Source of the DNA: Eucommia ulmoides
Taxonomy: Eukaryota; Streptophyta; Magnoliopsida; Garryales; Eucommiaceae
Assembly: GCA_016647705.1 (NCBI GenBank)
Contig: CM028327.1
Coordinates: 6,767,726 to 6,831,725 of the forward strand
DNA length: 64,000 nt
Direction of reading: 5' to 3'
The position numbers and the translations under genes were made by a program. Within the stretch, counting starts at the first letter, position 1, and every line of letters starts with the position of its first letter. The notes under the pieces are model-generated. The model was given only the letters and a program-made list of their open reading frames with translations. It searched no databases and was not told the DNA's origin. Of this stretch, positions 53,801 to 64,000 are shown one piece after another.

Positions 53801-55171
53801 TGGTCAGGTCAGACCGGGTTGGCCCTAAACAAAAATAGTCAATGCCCAAGCTCGTCCCGGCCCTAAAAATGAACGGGCCTAAGTCCTAGCCCTGTCCGTG
53901 GGCTCAAAAATCAAGGCCAAGCCCTAAAAAAAAAGTAATGGATTAGGCGGGTTGGGCGGCCCCCAGGGCTCATGACCACCCCTACTATATCCTCTTTTAT
54001 TTATTTTTTTATCTTTGAATAATGATTTGTTACTTTATCATCTAAAGATTTTTGCAGGATCAATTGGGGAGACTCTCTCTTCTATGTGGGGTTCTATTTA
54101 TGGCGCTGGCGTTGGGTACCGACGGTGCACCTTCCCTCATCCAATCAAGAAATCCGCCTGCTGAAATAACTGGATTACCTAACATTCGAGCCTCTTTAAA
54201 GGGTTATTCTTATTTAATCATCAAGGGGCCTGTGCAACTTACAAGAAAGGGCTTATCTGCCGCGAACACCGCCGCATGTTTATACTTCACGGTACGTGTA
54301 CCACCGCCTTTATTCAGCATTTTAAAATTCAATTTGATAATTGTTTTTAAATAGATCCCTGAAGTTTCAATTGTTTCAATTAAGTCACTAAACTTTAAAC
54401 GTAGTATCAAAAGTATAATTCCAATTTTACCCTTATTTTAGGGTTCTACGTATAATTTTAGTAGTTTTAAGAATTTATAGAAAAATATTACACATAAAAC
54501 TCATGTAAATATAAAAATGGCGCCCCTAAATTTGATTCGTTGGTTGCACTCCTGATTAAATATATCCATATTTCCTCGCTTGAGAGGGGGAGAGAGAGAT
54601 TTACCTTTTTTTTTTAGAAGAAAAATGAAAAACTTATAATAAATTTAGATTTTTTTAGTGGTTGTGATTGATTTGAGCGGAATGGATGGATGAGATTGGA
54701 TAATTGAAGTTTTTGGAGGAAAAATTCCAGCCTAATTCACATCCCCACTTCAAAAGTGGTTGAGTTAAATTATATTTTGTACTCTTTAAATTTCATATAT
54801 GTATTTTATTGGCTAATTTTTATTTTCTCTCTTTTTTGCACTTATAAATTTGAAAATCGATAAAGTACCTTAGGCACGGGGAATCTCTAGTTAATGATAA
54901 AATTAGGTTACTCGTGAATATTTCTTTTCTCTTAAATAATGGAATTATGTTCTAAAAAACCTTTTTTTTTTTAATTTATTTTTGGTCGTGAAAGATCTTC
55001 CAAAGTGCAAACCTCTGCCTCTCTAGTACAACGCCGGAGCAATTTGCGTATGCCCTACAATGGTTTATGCTCCCCTTAGCAAATTTCGGTGTTCCGGTTG
55101 CTGAGATTATCCTCACGCTTCTACTTTCCCTGAGATTCATCAGTTTGGTGTTTGATGAGGTGCGATTTCTT

Positions 55172-55202
<31 letters not shown>

Positions 55203-58200
55203 TATTATATTATATATTATGTTAATGTATAATTCCTAGCATTTGGCCGGGAAGGGGAATGGGAGGGAGGATGAGGTTGTAATTTCCCATAAAGTCCCTT
55301 AAAAATGTTAGGTGCATGGTAACCGACCGTTTTCTGTCCAAAATTGTAATGGAGATAATGACTTGGACTGTAGAGGGATGATTAAGAAACTCTTATATGT
55401 TCAAATTGAAACTATGGAGGACCAAAGTGAGTTTTTGGTCAAACTTCAGGGGTACAAAGTGTCAAAATCTCGAAGAATTTTGTGGAGAGTTGAGAAAATT
55501 ACGGCGCCTTAGAAATTCGGTGGAGGCAATCAAATTTTCTTTTGGGGGTATCAGAGGAAGTTTATGTGAAATTTTAAGGTCTTAATTTTTATTTTTATTT
55601 TGAAATATTCCAACAAAATAATTATATTATTATTTTTTAAAAATATTTGCAGGTTAGAAATGTGGCTCTGGGTATTCTATCTCGAAGGATAAATTGGAAA
55701 GAGTTGCCGTTTGAGGAGACGATTAATAGTGAGTGTTTGTTTCAACCATTTAACTTTATGCGTTACAATTTATTTTTTTTGTTCCTGAAAAAATTGGAAC
55801 AAAAACAGAAATGTGGGAACAAGAAAAATCATTTATATTCTATTCCCAAATTTTTAGAATAAAAATCTGGGATTCGAGCAGGAATATATATATATATATA
55901 TATTTTTTTCTTTGTTCCATATGTGTTCCAAGTATTTTGGATCCAAAAACAAACAAAAGAAATAGAAACACTAAGGGCTTGTTTGATAATAACTTAATTT
56001 TTAAGTGCTGAAAATTAAGTGCTGAAATTTTAAGTGCTGAAAATTTAAGAAAGTTGTTTGATAAAATTATGCTGAAAATAAAGTGCTGAATTTTTTTTAT
56101 TTGTTTGATAAATATAAAATTTGTATGCTAAAAATTGTTTAATTTGCATAACTACCTTTGAATTAAGATAATGTGAAAAAAAAAAAAAAAAATTGAGAAC
56201 AAAACAATAAAATTAGGGTGCCATTTTAAAAAAAAATTATATTAAAATTAAAAGTAGAAATTAACCTAAAAATATGTAAATATTATGTGTTTTTTATGCA
56301 GTTTGATTACTTAAATTAAATTATAATAATAATTTAAATATAAAATAAAATTAAAACCATAAAATAATCCAAAATTAATTCAATTCTCATTAATCATAAT
56401 TTTAATTAAACCCTCGTAGGGGATTAAGGATAAAATGGTTAAAATATAAAAAAAAATTAAGTGGGAAATAATGGAATGCATTAAGCAAAATAAAATAAGT
56501 GAAAGGATTTTGACTTAATTTTTTATTCACATTTTGATTTAATTTTTAAGTTAACTTAATTAATTAAGTGATATTAATTATATTTATCAAATAAACTTAA
56601 TTAATTAAGTACTTAATATAATCAGTTTTAAGTACTTAATTTTTTTATCAAACATGCCCTAAGGCACTGTTTGATAAAGGTTTTTTTAAAGAAGTTTTTA
56701 AAAACAAAAAATGTTAATTTAACAAAAAAATATTGCTACCTAAAATAAATTCAAAAAATAAAAGTGTGTTTAGTAATTCGGGATTACTATATATATATAT
56801 ATTATACGTAAATCATAGAACTTTTAGAAAAAATCTCAATGGAGACTGGAAAGGTCCTAGTCCATTGATTTTCATCGATCTCTTTTAATAATAATCCCCA
56901 AAAAACAAAAAATAATTATATTTTGCTTTCTTAAAAAAATACTTAAAATCATGTTTTTATTTTTAATTTTTATTTTTAAAAGTATTTATTTTAAGTGTAA
57001 AACAAACACTATTTTTAAAAATTAGTATTTTTTGGCTACTTAAAAAAAAAAAAAAAAAACAGTTTACCAAACAGTGCTTAAGGTGCTGTTTCTATTTATG
57101 TTGTTTTTATTCCCAGAATATTTGTGGAAAAAAGAAACGTTTCTATTCTGATCCCTAGAATTTGTTTAAAAAAAATATAGGAACAGAAGCAATTTCGTTT
57201 TCCTTTTTTCCCCCCCCACCCTAATTTCCAAATTGGGTGAGGTTAAGAAACAAACCAAACGCCCCCTTAATCCTAGTTTACAACTTTTGCAGTTTTCGTT
57301 GCATACATTAATCGGATCTTCAAGAACATTTACAGTCATGCGGAGCAGATTTCCCAGGTTTGAACTACAATTATAACTCCTACAATTTCCACTGATTTTA
57401 AAGTTAATATAAGGCACTGTTTGATAACGGATTTTTTTTTTTTTTTTGGAAGTACTTTTAAAATTAAAAAAATAATTTGACTAAAATGTACTTCTGCATG
57501 AAAGCAAAAACAAAAAAGTCAAAAATTTATTTGATAGTGTAGAGATAATATCTTAATATATGTGGCATTTGGTTAGTGTTTCGGTTTTTTTGTTTCTATT
57601 TCCAATAAATTGGGATGAGAATTTCGTTTTCGTTTTGGAGTATTCCGGAAATAGAAGCATGTTTTGTAACGACCATTGTCCTGAAATTGTTTCTTTTAAT
57701 TTATGAGAACAAAAATAAAGAAATATGTTTGGTTGTAACAATTGTTCCTTTTTTTTTTCTTTAAATGTATGATAATATACATATTTCTTAGCCGGTGGGG
57801 TGGTGGTTGGAATAGTTTTGTGGGAGTGAATATGAATCGACATTTTTTTGTTTCTCAGATTCTTAAGAAATTCAGGAGATATTCTCAAAAATTTGAGAAC
57901 AAAAACGTGTTTACCAAACGTAATAAATATTTTTTGACTTAAAAGCAAAAAAAGTACTTAGAAAAAAACGTCGTCAAATAGTGGCTAAATATTTTTATGC
58001 TTAAAAGTAAAAAATTATCGTAAAAGAATTGTTACCACAGCGGCTAATTTATTTATTTTTACAGGCAATGATCGTTAGAGGTTTTCGAGGCGACTGCAAG
58101 TCTCACAAAATTTACTTCCCGTCATACACGTCTAGCGCCATCGCAAATCTGGTTTCAATGTTCTGCCTTGTCGGTTTCATAGGCGTAACGGCTTTGTCTG

Positions 58201-58217
58201 AATCTGCCCTTATCTAA
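50872..58217 (+). CDS. ABCI12: ABCI12, chloroplast ECF/CbiQ-type transporter membrane protein, 7 exons, 397 aa
   Basis: A plant plastid protein related to bacterial EcfT/CbiQ, the membrane-coupling subunit of energy-coupling-factor transporters for metals or vitamins; the plant substrate is not firmly known. Exons: 50872-51255, 52476-52592, 54058-54291, 54995-55159, 55653-55728, 57293-57357 and 58065-58217 (TAA). All junctions keep frame. The first about 60 residues are Ser/Pro/Arg-rich, a transit peptide. The mature part has hydrophobic segments (WLFALVVVPARS, VVICLAILSIWI, LSLLCGVLFMALAL, VPVAEIILTLLLSLRF, MFCLVGFIGVTAL). The late AMIVRGFRGD corresponds to the EcfT Ala-Arg-Gly coupling region. 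The start at 50872 gives a length close to the known family size; in-frame ATGs at 50764 and 50785 would add up to 36 residues and cannot be excluded. Confidence 0.93.
51777..52345. repeat. Two tandem copies of a host repeat in ABCI12 intron 1
   Basis: The block gtcattctcgtgccgtgcca to gggtccgtttggttgtcttt (about 51781-51870) is repeated at 52090-52300, the second copy being split by the solo LTR. Confidence 0.65.
52161..52274 (+). mobile_element. TRIM-like solo LTR (copy c) with 5-bp target duplication
   Basis: Starts TGTTGAATCCC and ends GGTTTCTACA. It is flanked by GGTTG at 52156-52160 and 52275-52279. The empty site can be read at 51847-51870, where the same host repeat reads tttggttgtctttcaattca without the insertion. 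It lies in ABCI12 intron 1. Confidence 0.85.
52705..53230. repeat. Fold-back element in ABCI12 intron 2 (copy 1)
   Basis: Ends tagggatgacaattcaaccc and gatcgattgtcatccctag are inverted. The interior is rich in ggttttggttttgg and aaaccgaaac, which mirror each other. Confidence 0.7.
53446..53988. repeat. Fold-back element in ABCI12 intron 2 (copy 2)
   Basis: Ends tagggctggtcataggccgg and cagggctcatgaccaccccta are inverted. GC-rich subterminal parts (cccgagccctgacctgg, cctagccctgtccgtgggc) are mirrored. Confidence 0.65.
54650..54895. repeat. Dispersed repeat (copy c of 29995 family) in ABCI12 intron 3
   Basis: The string tgattgatttgagcgg, then cccacttcaaaagtggttga, then ggcacggggaatctctagtt, in the order seen at 29995 and 42832. 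The end ctctagtt is compatible with a Helitron-type CTAG 3' end. Confidence 0.5.
55235..55480. repeat. Half of a cactttgtgcccctaaagtt-type element in ABCI12 intron 4
   Basis: The right half only: cataaagtcccttaaaaatg to ggtacaaagtgtcaaaatc. Its left partner appears to be lost or separated (a similar stretch is at 54515-54550). Confidence 0.45.
55973..57081. repeat. Two adjoining fold-back elements in ABCI12 intron 5
   Basis: First 55973-56661 (ends agggcttgtttgataataac and ttatcaaacatgcccta). Directly after it comes 56661-57081 (ends aaggcactgtttgataaagg and ttaccaaacagtgcttaag). They meet within a few bases of each other. Confidence 0.7.
57411..57990. repeat. Fold-back element carrying a nested repeat in ABCI12 intron 6
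   Basis: Outer ends taaggcactgtttgataacg and cgtcgtcaaatagtggcta. Inside, 57555-57925 is a copy of the dispersed 0.5-kb repeat (gatgagaatttcgttttcgt and on). The nesting shows the order of arrival. Confidence 0.65.
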
Positions 58218-60757
58218 AATCATTTCAATAAGCGGCGGCACGGTACACATTTTCCCTTTTTTTTTTCCCCCTCATTTTACCTGTGTTATTAAGATAGAAG
58301 AGAGGGAAATCCATTGTTCTTGTAGTACCCATCACTGATCGATTGAATTCATGCCACAAACAAACAAATATGTATTTTCAAAGGGATTTTCACAGACATC
58401 ACTGCAGGTGGCCACTCCTGTGCGGATAATCCCAGCCAAGGAGAGACGAGCTCAAGATATTGACTTTGTAATTTTAGATTTAACTCCGAGTTATGTTGTA
58501 TCTCAGGTAGTGCTTTCTAGTTTGGTCAAAATTTGGCCTCTTTGTTAACCATTTTCATCTTAGAAATTCTCATCCTATTCCCAGATTGTTGGGATTTCTG
58601 TTTGGGAATAACGCTTGGTAATTTTTGTTCCCGTTCCCATTCCATTCCTATTTAAGAATTGTGTCCACTTTTTTCTTAGGAAATGAGAAACAAAAAAAAA
58701 TTGTTTTTCATTATTTCCATCTCATTCTCAAAAATTACCACCACTGTTCATCTGCCAACCATCGTCGTCGGCCGGCCACTGTCCGGCAACTTTTGGCGTC
58801 GCCGGTTGGCCACCGTCAGCCACCCGCTGGTCACCGCCTAGAAAACAAAAAAAATAAAAAAATATCGTTACTAAACGCGATTCTACTTCCAAGAAAGAAA
58901 CAGAATTCTCATCTCATTTCCATCCCACTGCTGAGATGAGAACATAAATGGTTACCAAATATCACCTTAGTTTTTGACTATAAATTTTGTCTGTGAAAAT
59001 CAGTTTAAAAGTGCTAGTGCATGAATCAAGTTAAAATGCAAATTGGTGTTTGTATGTGTAATTTAATGTTGTTTGTTAACATCTGTCTAACAATGATTTT
59101 AAATTTTGTATTGTTAATTATCATTTTCCTTGCTAATATTAAAAAATAAATAAAAAATTGGACAATAGTTTTATGTTCTTTGAATTAGCTATGTTAATTT
59201 TCAAGTTTAATTTGATTAATTTATCAATTTAATATAAATTTAGTATCTTTAATTTGAATAAGTTATGAAAGTGAAAAGTTAATTTTTGTATTTTAAAATT
59301 TATAGAGTATCTAAATCGTTTCGATTGAGTCGAAATTATTAATCCCGTTACTTTTTGACGAAAATCATCCACGTGGATGATTTTGGTGCTCGACATGTCA
59401 AAAATAAACAATTATGACTCACTTGATACGATTTGGATATTTCAAAGTTTAACGTATTCAAGGTGAAAATACGAGGGTTAAACCTCATATATTTAATTGA
59501 TAATAGTTATAAGCAGATGTTGATTTAGTATTTATATAAATAAAATAAGGACTCTCCAACAATACAACCGCACAAATTACAAGGTCGATCAAAATAAGTT
59601 GCAAGTTATTCTATTGAAATTACAAGTTCGTAACTTTACAGATTACAAATTTTTTCTGAAAAGTTACAATCGTCTAAAAACTTGTAATTTTTTCAGCCAA
59701 ACCTTGTAACTTTCGACGGGTTGTACGGTACAGCCGCTGTAGGTTAGATTTCTCTATAAAATAAGATTAAAAGTGTAAAAAAAGAAAAAATATCGATATA
59801 TAAAAGTCAAACGTTAAAAAATGTGGTCAGTTAAAAGCACTTTAACTACTTTTTTATTTTATGCAGTTGATTTTTAATCGCATTTTACAAGCGGCGAGTG
59901 CTTGGAGAAAAGAAATATTACCGAAAAAAACACAACTTTTCCAAACCCGCATAGCGAAAATGCTAACATAAATCATAAAATAATTGCGGAGTAGAATTCT
60001 TAAGTGTCCAAAAGAAAAAATACAATAGTTTGCTATGATATATTAGCAAATATTAAAAAAAAAATTACACACACACATATCTAATTGGTGTTTGGTGCTT
60101 AGGGCCGCTTTTTTTTACTGTTTCCGCTCCATAATTTCTGTTCTTGCTCTAAATTTTTTTAGAATAATTCCTAAATGTCTTGGGATATGTTTGGTTGGAG
60201 GTGAAAAGGGTAAGAAAAATGAAAATAAGAGGTGAAATGATCCATTTTTCCTCTTCCAGTGTGTTTGGTTGGAGGTGAAAAGAAAAAAAGAAATCAAAAT
60301 AGGGGGTGAAATGATCCATTTTTTCCCTCCCAAATTTTAGAGGGAAAATGAAAAGAGGGTGGAGAAAAAAAGTCAAAATTACTGTTTTGCCCTTTTATTT
60401 TATATAATAAATACCCATTTCATTTATAATAAGGGTAAAATGGTAAATTAAACAAAAAATGTATTACTTTTTTTTTTTTTTAATACACACAAAATATTAT
60501 TTTATCTCCTTCTATATTCTTCAAATCAAACATACTAAGAAAAATGATTTTTCCTTTATAAATGATGAAAAAAAAATATTTTTTATTTTTTATTTTTTTT
60601 TTCCTTTTCTACTCTTCTAACCAAACATACCTTCAAGAATTGGAGAAACAAAAAAATATTGATTTTGGTTCACTTTCACAAAATTATTCACAAAACACAA
60701 TGTTGGGGTGGTCAAGAGACAGGTAAATTAGTTATGTATCTAATTACCTACCAAAAA
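58218..60757. other. Region between ABCI12 and tRNA-Glu
   Basis: The first 130 bases are likely ABCI12 3' UTR. 58555-58965 is an inverted copy of the dispersed 0.5-kb repeat with a GGCCGGCC-rich middle. 59030-60110 is AT-rich with no gene seen. 60181-60636 is a fold-back element (ends gatatgtttggttggaggtg and ctaaccaaacataccttcaa). A 65-aa frame at 58351-58548 is unrecognised and probably not coding. Confidence 0.5.
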
Positions 60758-60830
60758 TCCGTTGTAGTCTAGTTGGTTAGGATACTCGGCTCTCACCCGA
60801 GAGACCCGGGTTCAAGTCCCGGCAACGGAA
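60758..60830 (+). tRNA. tRNA-Glu (CUC)
   Basis: Seven-base acceptor stem tccgttg / caacgga (60758-60764 with 60823-60829) and discriminator A. The anticodon stem is ctcgg / ccgag with loop ctctcac, anticodon CTC at 60792-60794. The T arm cccggg ttcaagt cccgg carries the B box ggttcaagtcc, and the A box is tagtctagttgg. A T-rich Pol III stop (tttcttatttttt) follows at once. No intron. Confidence 0.97.
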
Positions 60831-60893
60831 TTTCTTATTTTTTGTTTTTATTGATTTTTCTTTTTGCACAAGCTATGTCAGATCTCTCAGTAA

Positions 60894-60901
60894 TATAAAA
60901 G
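60894..60901 (+). promoter_or_regulatory. TATA box of the proteasome alpha-2 gene
   Basis: TATAAAAG, 64 bases after the tRNA-Glu 3' end and about 30 bases before the presumed start of the leader (caagctcaagcttcccctcc). Confidence 0.6.
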
Positions 60902-60924
60902 GGCAGGAGAATAGTATCAAGCTC

Positions 60925-62287
60925 AAGCTTCCCCTCCACTCCCTTTCCCTCATTCTCACTTTCAGACCTAGCCTAGGGTTCTTCATTCGTTCCTACGATC
61001 GACGGGAAGAAGAAGCTCGAGTTCAATCTTTGCATTCAAGACGATCGTTTCTTGCGGATTCCGGTAATGTCAATATTGTTTTCTACAATTTGATGCTTTT
61101 AATTAAGATTTCTTCTACTTCGACCGTTGGTTCCAAAACGATCGTGTGTGAACAACTGTGAAATCTCTCATCTCATCGAGTCTTCGGTTTAAGAATTATA
61201 TTGATCCATTACAAGAGTGTGATTGATTCAGAATATTCAGTACTTTGATGGTGTTAGGGCAGTTTCTTATTGAACGCGAGGGATTTAGGACTCTGTGATG
61301 TGAGAGATGACTGCATTTCTGCGACTTACATGAGTTTTGCTTGATGAATTTGAAGGCAAACTTGCAGAAATTGATTTCTACAATGTGATGCTTTTAATGA
61401 AGATTTTTTCTACTTCGATCGTTGGTTCCAAAACGATCGTGTGGGAACAATTGTGAAATCTCTCATCTCATCGAGTCTTCGGTTTAAGAATTCTATTGAT
61501 ACATGGTAATAGTGTGATTGATTCAGAATATTCAGTACTTTGATGGTGTTTGGGCAGTTTCTTATTGAACGCGAGGGATTTATAACTCTGTGATATGAGA
61601 GACAACTGCATTTCTGCGACTTACATGAGTTTTGCTTGATGAATTTGAAGGCAAACTCGCACAAATTGATTTCTACAATGTGATTTCTACACGATCGTGT
61701 GTGAACAATTGTGAAATCTCTCATCTCATCAAGTCTTCGGTTTAAGAATTCTATTGATCCATGACAAGAGTGTGATTGATTCAGAATATTCAGTACTTTG
61801 ATGGTGTTAGGGCAGTTTCTTATTGAACGCGAGGGATTTAGAACTCTGTGATATGAGAGAAGACTGCATTTCTGCGACTTACATGAGTTTTGATTGATGA
61901 ATATGAAGGCAAACTCGCACAAATATACTGCTCTGGGTATTTAGATTGAGTTACACTTCTTCGAAAATGCAAATGCCTAAATACACTAGTCATTGGGAAA
62001 AGAATTTTGGTATCATTTTTCTTCAGGCAACGTGTGGTGATATTTCCATATGGAATAGCTTGAAAGTTTATAGTTTCTATACGCCTTAAAACAGCAACTG
62101 TTATGACCTAGGAGCTTAAATTTTGTAAATAAGAGTGGAATAACTCAATTTTTTTTTTCTGCATTTGATTTTGAATATATGAGAAACTTGAATCTTAAGT
62201 TTGATCCGAAGTACTGATTCCCAGAATGACGATCCTCCATTTTCAGGTTCAATCAACAGGGTTTTCTTACCTCCAATCTAAGATACC
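60925..62287 (+). promoter_or_regulatory. 5' leader and leader intron of the proteasome alpha-2 gene
   Basis: Presumed leader exon about 60925-61063 (donor ttccg|gtaatg), intron 61064-62246 (acceptor ttttcag), then 41 bases of leader before the ATG. The intron holds the tripled 295-bp block (61081-61927). Confidence 0.6.
61081..61927. repeat. Three tandem copies of a 295-bp block in the PAB leader intron
   Basis: Copies start with ttctacaa at 61081, 61376 and 61671, exactly 295 bases apart. Each holds acgatcgtgtg, cgagtcttcggtttaagaat, tgattcagaatattcagtac and ttgaacgcgagggattta. The third copy lacks about 37 bases near its start. Confidence 0.93.
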
Positions 62288-63792
62288 ATGGGTGATAGTC
62301 AGTACTCTTTCTCTCTCACCACATTCAGGTATAGAAGTATTTCGTGTATATGCATCGTCTCAGAAGAGATCCTTTTCATGTTTCTTCTCACTATATGTTA
62401 TAAAGTGTGTGCTCCCAATTCATAATTCTCAATTTTATTTGATCGACGAGTAATTCTTACTTGCTCATTCCTTGCCATCAAACTTGACCTAAACTATTTA
62501 TATGATTGTTTGTCATGGCGCAGCCCTTCTGGAAAACTTGTTCAGATTGAGCATGCCTTAACTGCGGTTGGTTCTGGTCAAACATCCCTAGGAATCAAAG
62601 GTAATTTCATATTTACCCTTTTTTTATTTTGATATCGTGATGATTCATTTTCACACAGTGATACCAGTAACATTAAGTATTTATATACTCTGTAAAGCTA
62701 TGTGTGTAATACACTTCGACATACTTTAATTGACTATTAGATAGTTGTGATAGATTGATGTTTTTTAGTGATGAGTGCTAAAAAAATAAGTGAGTCAAAT
62801 GTCGCTTAGATTTTGAGCTTTTTCTAAGTGATTGCTTTATTTTGTTATTCAACACACTCAACTTGATAATTACTTAATGCATTCTTTTTAAGTGTTGAAT
62901 TTTGTTATTGAACTGGTCCTAAATGTACCATTTTATCTCTTTGGATTTTCTACTAAGAAAGAAATAAGGTATCTTGCTACTTTCTCTTCTTAGTTGAGGT
63001 TATCTAATGCGCAAAATACCGTGAAAGAAGAATGCATAATCATTATCATTGTCCTGTGTTTTTCATTAAGTTCTTATCGTTTTTCATTATTGCTATAATT
63101 TGAGTCATTTGACATGTTCACCATGTGGTTGCAGCTGCTAATGGTGTTGTTATCGCAACAGAAAAGAAATTACCCTCTATCTTGGTTGATGAAACATCTG
63201 TGAGTAATATTTCCTCATAATTATTGGCTACTAGTTTAAATCTTCTGCTGTTCCTCTTTTCTTTAATAATTTTAAGGGCAGTTATTTCTTCAAGTGAGAC
63301 AAATGGTTTGGTTTTCTGACAGTTGTTTTTTTTATTTTGTTTTTGCAGGTGCAAAAGATTCAGGTTTTGACCCCAAATATTGGAGTTGTTTATAGGTGTG
63401 AATATTAATACTCTTATTTACCCGTTATTGCACATAATACTTGCCTTTGATTGAAAAAAAAAAGGAATGTAAGATTAACTACAAACCATTTATTGCTCTA
63501 ATGCTATAAGAACTCTGTTCTATTTACTTCTTTATAGATATAATTTGTTAATTTCCTTTTATGCATGAATAATCTCTCTTGAAACATGCTTGTTGGTTAA
63601 CTGTAGATCTTAGAACGAATTTTAGTTGCGAACAATTAAGGGCATCTAGTTATTGTTTGGTGGTCTTGCCATTGCTTATTCATGTCTCTTTGCTAATGTT
63701 TTTGGGGCTTTTGCAGTGGCATGGGGCCCGATTCACGAGTACTTGTTCGTAAAAGTAGGAAGCAGGCTGAACAATACCATCGACTATACAAA
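62288..63792 (+). CDS. PAB1: 20S proteasome subunit alpha type-2, N-terminal part (3' end outside window)
   Basis: Structural alpha-ring subunit of the 20S core proteasome in cytosol and nucleus; alpha subunits gate the channel and are not proteolytic. Exons in the window: 62288-62328, 62524-62600, 63135-63199, 63349-63395 and 63717-63792, giving 102 residues. The protein starts MGDSQYSFSLTTFSPSGKLV, with the alpha-subunit N-terminal signature running on into QIEHAL. This is followed by TSLGIKAANGVVIATEKK, QVLTPNIGVVYSGMGPDSRV and KQAEQYHRLYK. Frames join at every junction (phases 2, 1, 0, 2). The next exons (expected about 130 more residues) lie beyond the right edge. The start is fixed by the family N-terminus and the ccATGGG context. 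The promoter lies directly after a tRNA-Glu gene. Confidence 0.97.
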
Positions 63793-64000
63793 GTAATAAC
63801 TGCATTCATTTTGTGTTTCTCAAATACTTCTGCATTTCAATATACCCTTCAAGTTCAACATATGATATACTAGTATATACCCATGCTTAAAGACATTAAT
63901 TTTGGATATCCGATGGTTAGTTCAAATATATTAATCACAAAAAGACATTTTGTTGAGAGTTTGTTGTTTAGGTGGTGTTTGGTTAGTGTTTCTCTTTCTA
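63793..64000 (+). other. PAB intron, left part
   Basis: Non-coding. The last 30 bases (ggtggtgtttggttagtgtt) are the start of another copy of the dispersed gtttagtgtttctgttccc repeat. Confidence 0.5.

Noticed and set aside
58351..58548. 65-aa frame after ABCI12 (MPQTNKYVF...)
   Set aside because: Unrecognised, no splice partner, and located in probable 3' UTR or intergenic DNA.
61410..61922. 170-aa open frame on the minus strand
   Set aside because: It lies wholly in the tripled 295-bp block and is the same frame read twice; it opposes the PAB leader intron and resembles no protein.

Overview
This is a window of nuclear DNA from a flowering plant. The evidence is plant-type gene structure (short exons, AT-rich introns, GT-AG junctions), plant-only gene families (plastid glutamine synthetase, chloroplast ABCI12, a TDY-class MAP kinase), CT/GA-rich 5' leaders and a very high load of small non-autonomous transposons. 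The species cannot be fixed from the sequence alone.

Layout. (1) 1-4100: the 3' part of an MPK16-like MAP kinase gene (+). (2) 4.1-17.0 kb: gene-free DNA built from nested fold-back (MITE-like) elements, a complete tiny LTR element (TRIM) with target-site duplication, a probable solo LTR, an inverted pair of tRNA-like sequences and a GTTAACG-rich repeat block between two 0.4-kb direct repeats. (3) 17.4-21.2 kb: a two-exon membrane-anchored ARM-repeat protein (+). (4) 22.5-32.1 kb: a 14-exon alpha/beta-hydrolase with a C-terminal ubiquitin-interacting-like motif (-), convergent with the ARM gene. (5) 32.2-40.8 kb: repeats, an RNase H-like pseudogene and a 1.1-kb terminal-inverted-repeat element holding a minisatellite. 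(6) 41.0-48.0 kb: GLN2, plastidic glutamine synthetase, 13 coding exons (+). (7) 50.9-58.2 kb: ABCI12, a chloroplast ECF/CbiQ-type membrane protein, 7 exons (+). (8) 60.76-60.83 kb: tRNA-Glu(CUC), just upstream of (9) the 20S proteasome alpha-2 gene (PAB, +), which runs off the right edge.

The genes are ordinary housekeeping or plastid-function genes. They form no operon or evident pathway cluster; GLN2 and ABCI12 share only a plastid destination. Exon boundaries were set by hand from reading frame, GT-AG sites and family similarity, and every coding sum closes in frame: hydrolase 544 aa, GLN2 430 aa, ABCI12 397 aa, ARM protein 833 aa. I saw no CRISPR, phage, plasmid or bacterial-style system and no convincing undescribed system. 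The less ordinary content is in the non-coding part: long palindromic elements inside GLN2 introns, a repeat lying in the same orientation upstream of two unrelated genes, a tripled 295-bp block in the PAB leader intron, the TRIM elements and the tRNA gene sitting in the PAB promoter.
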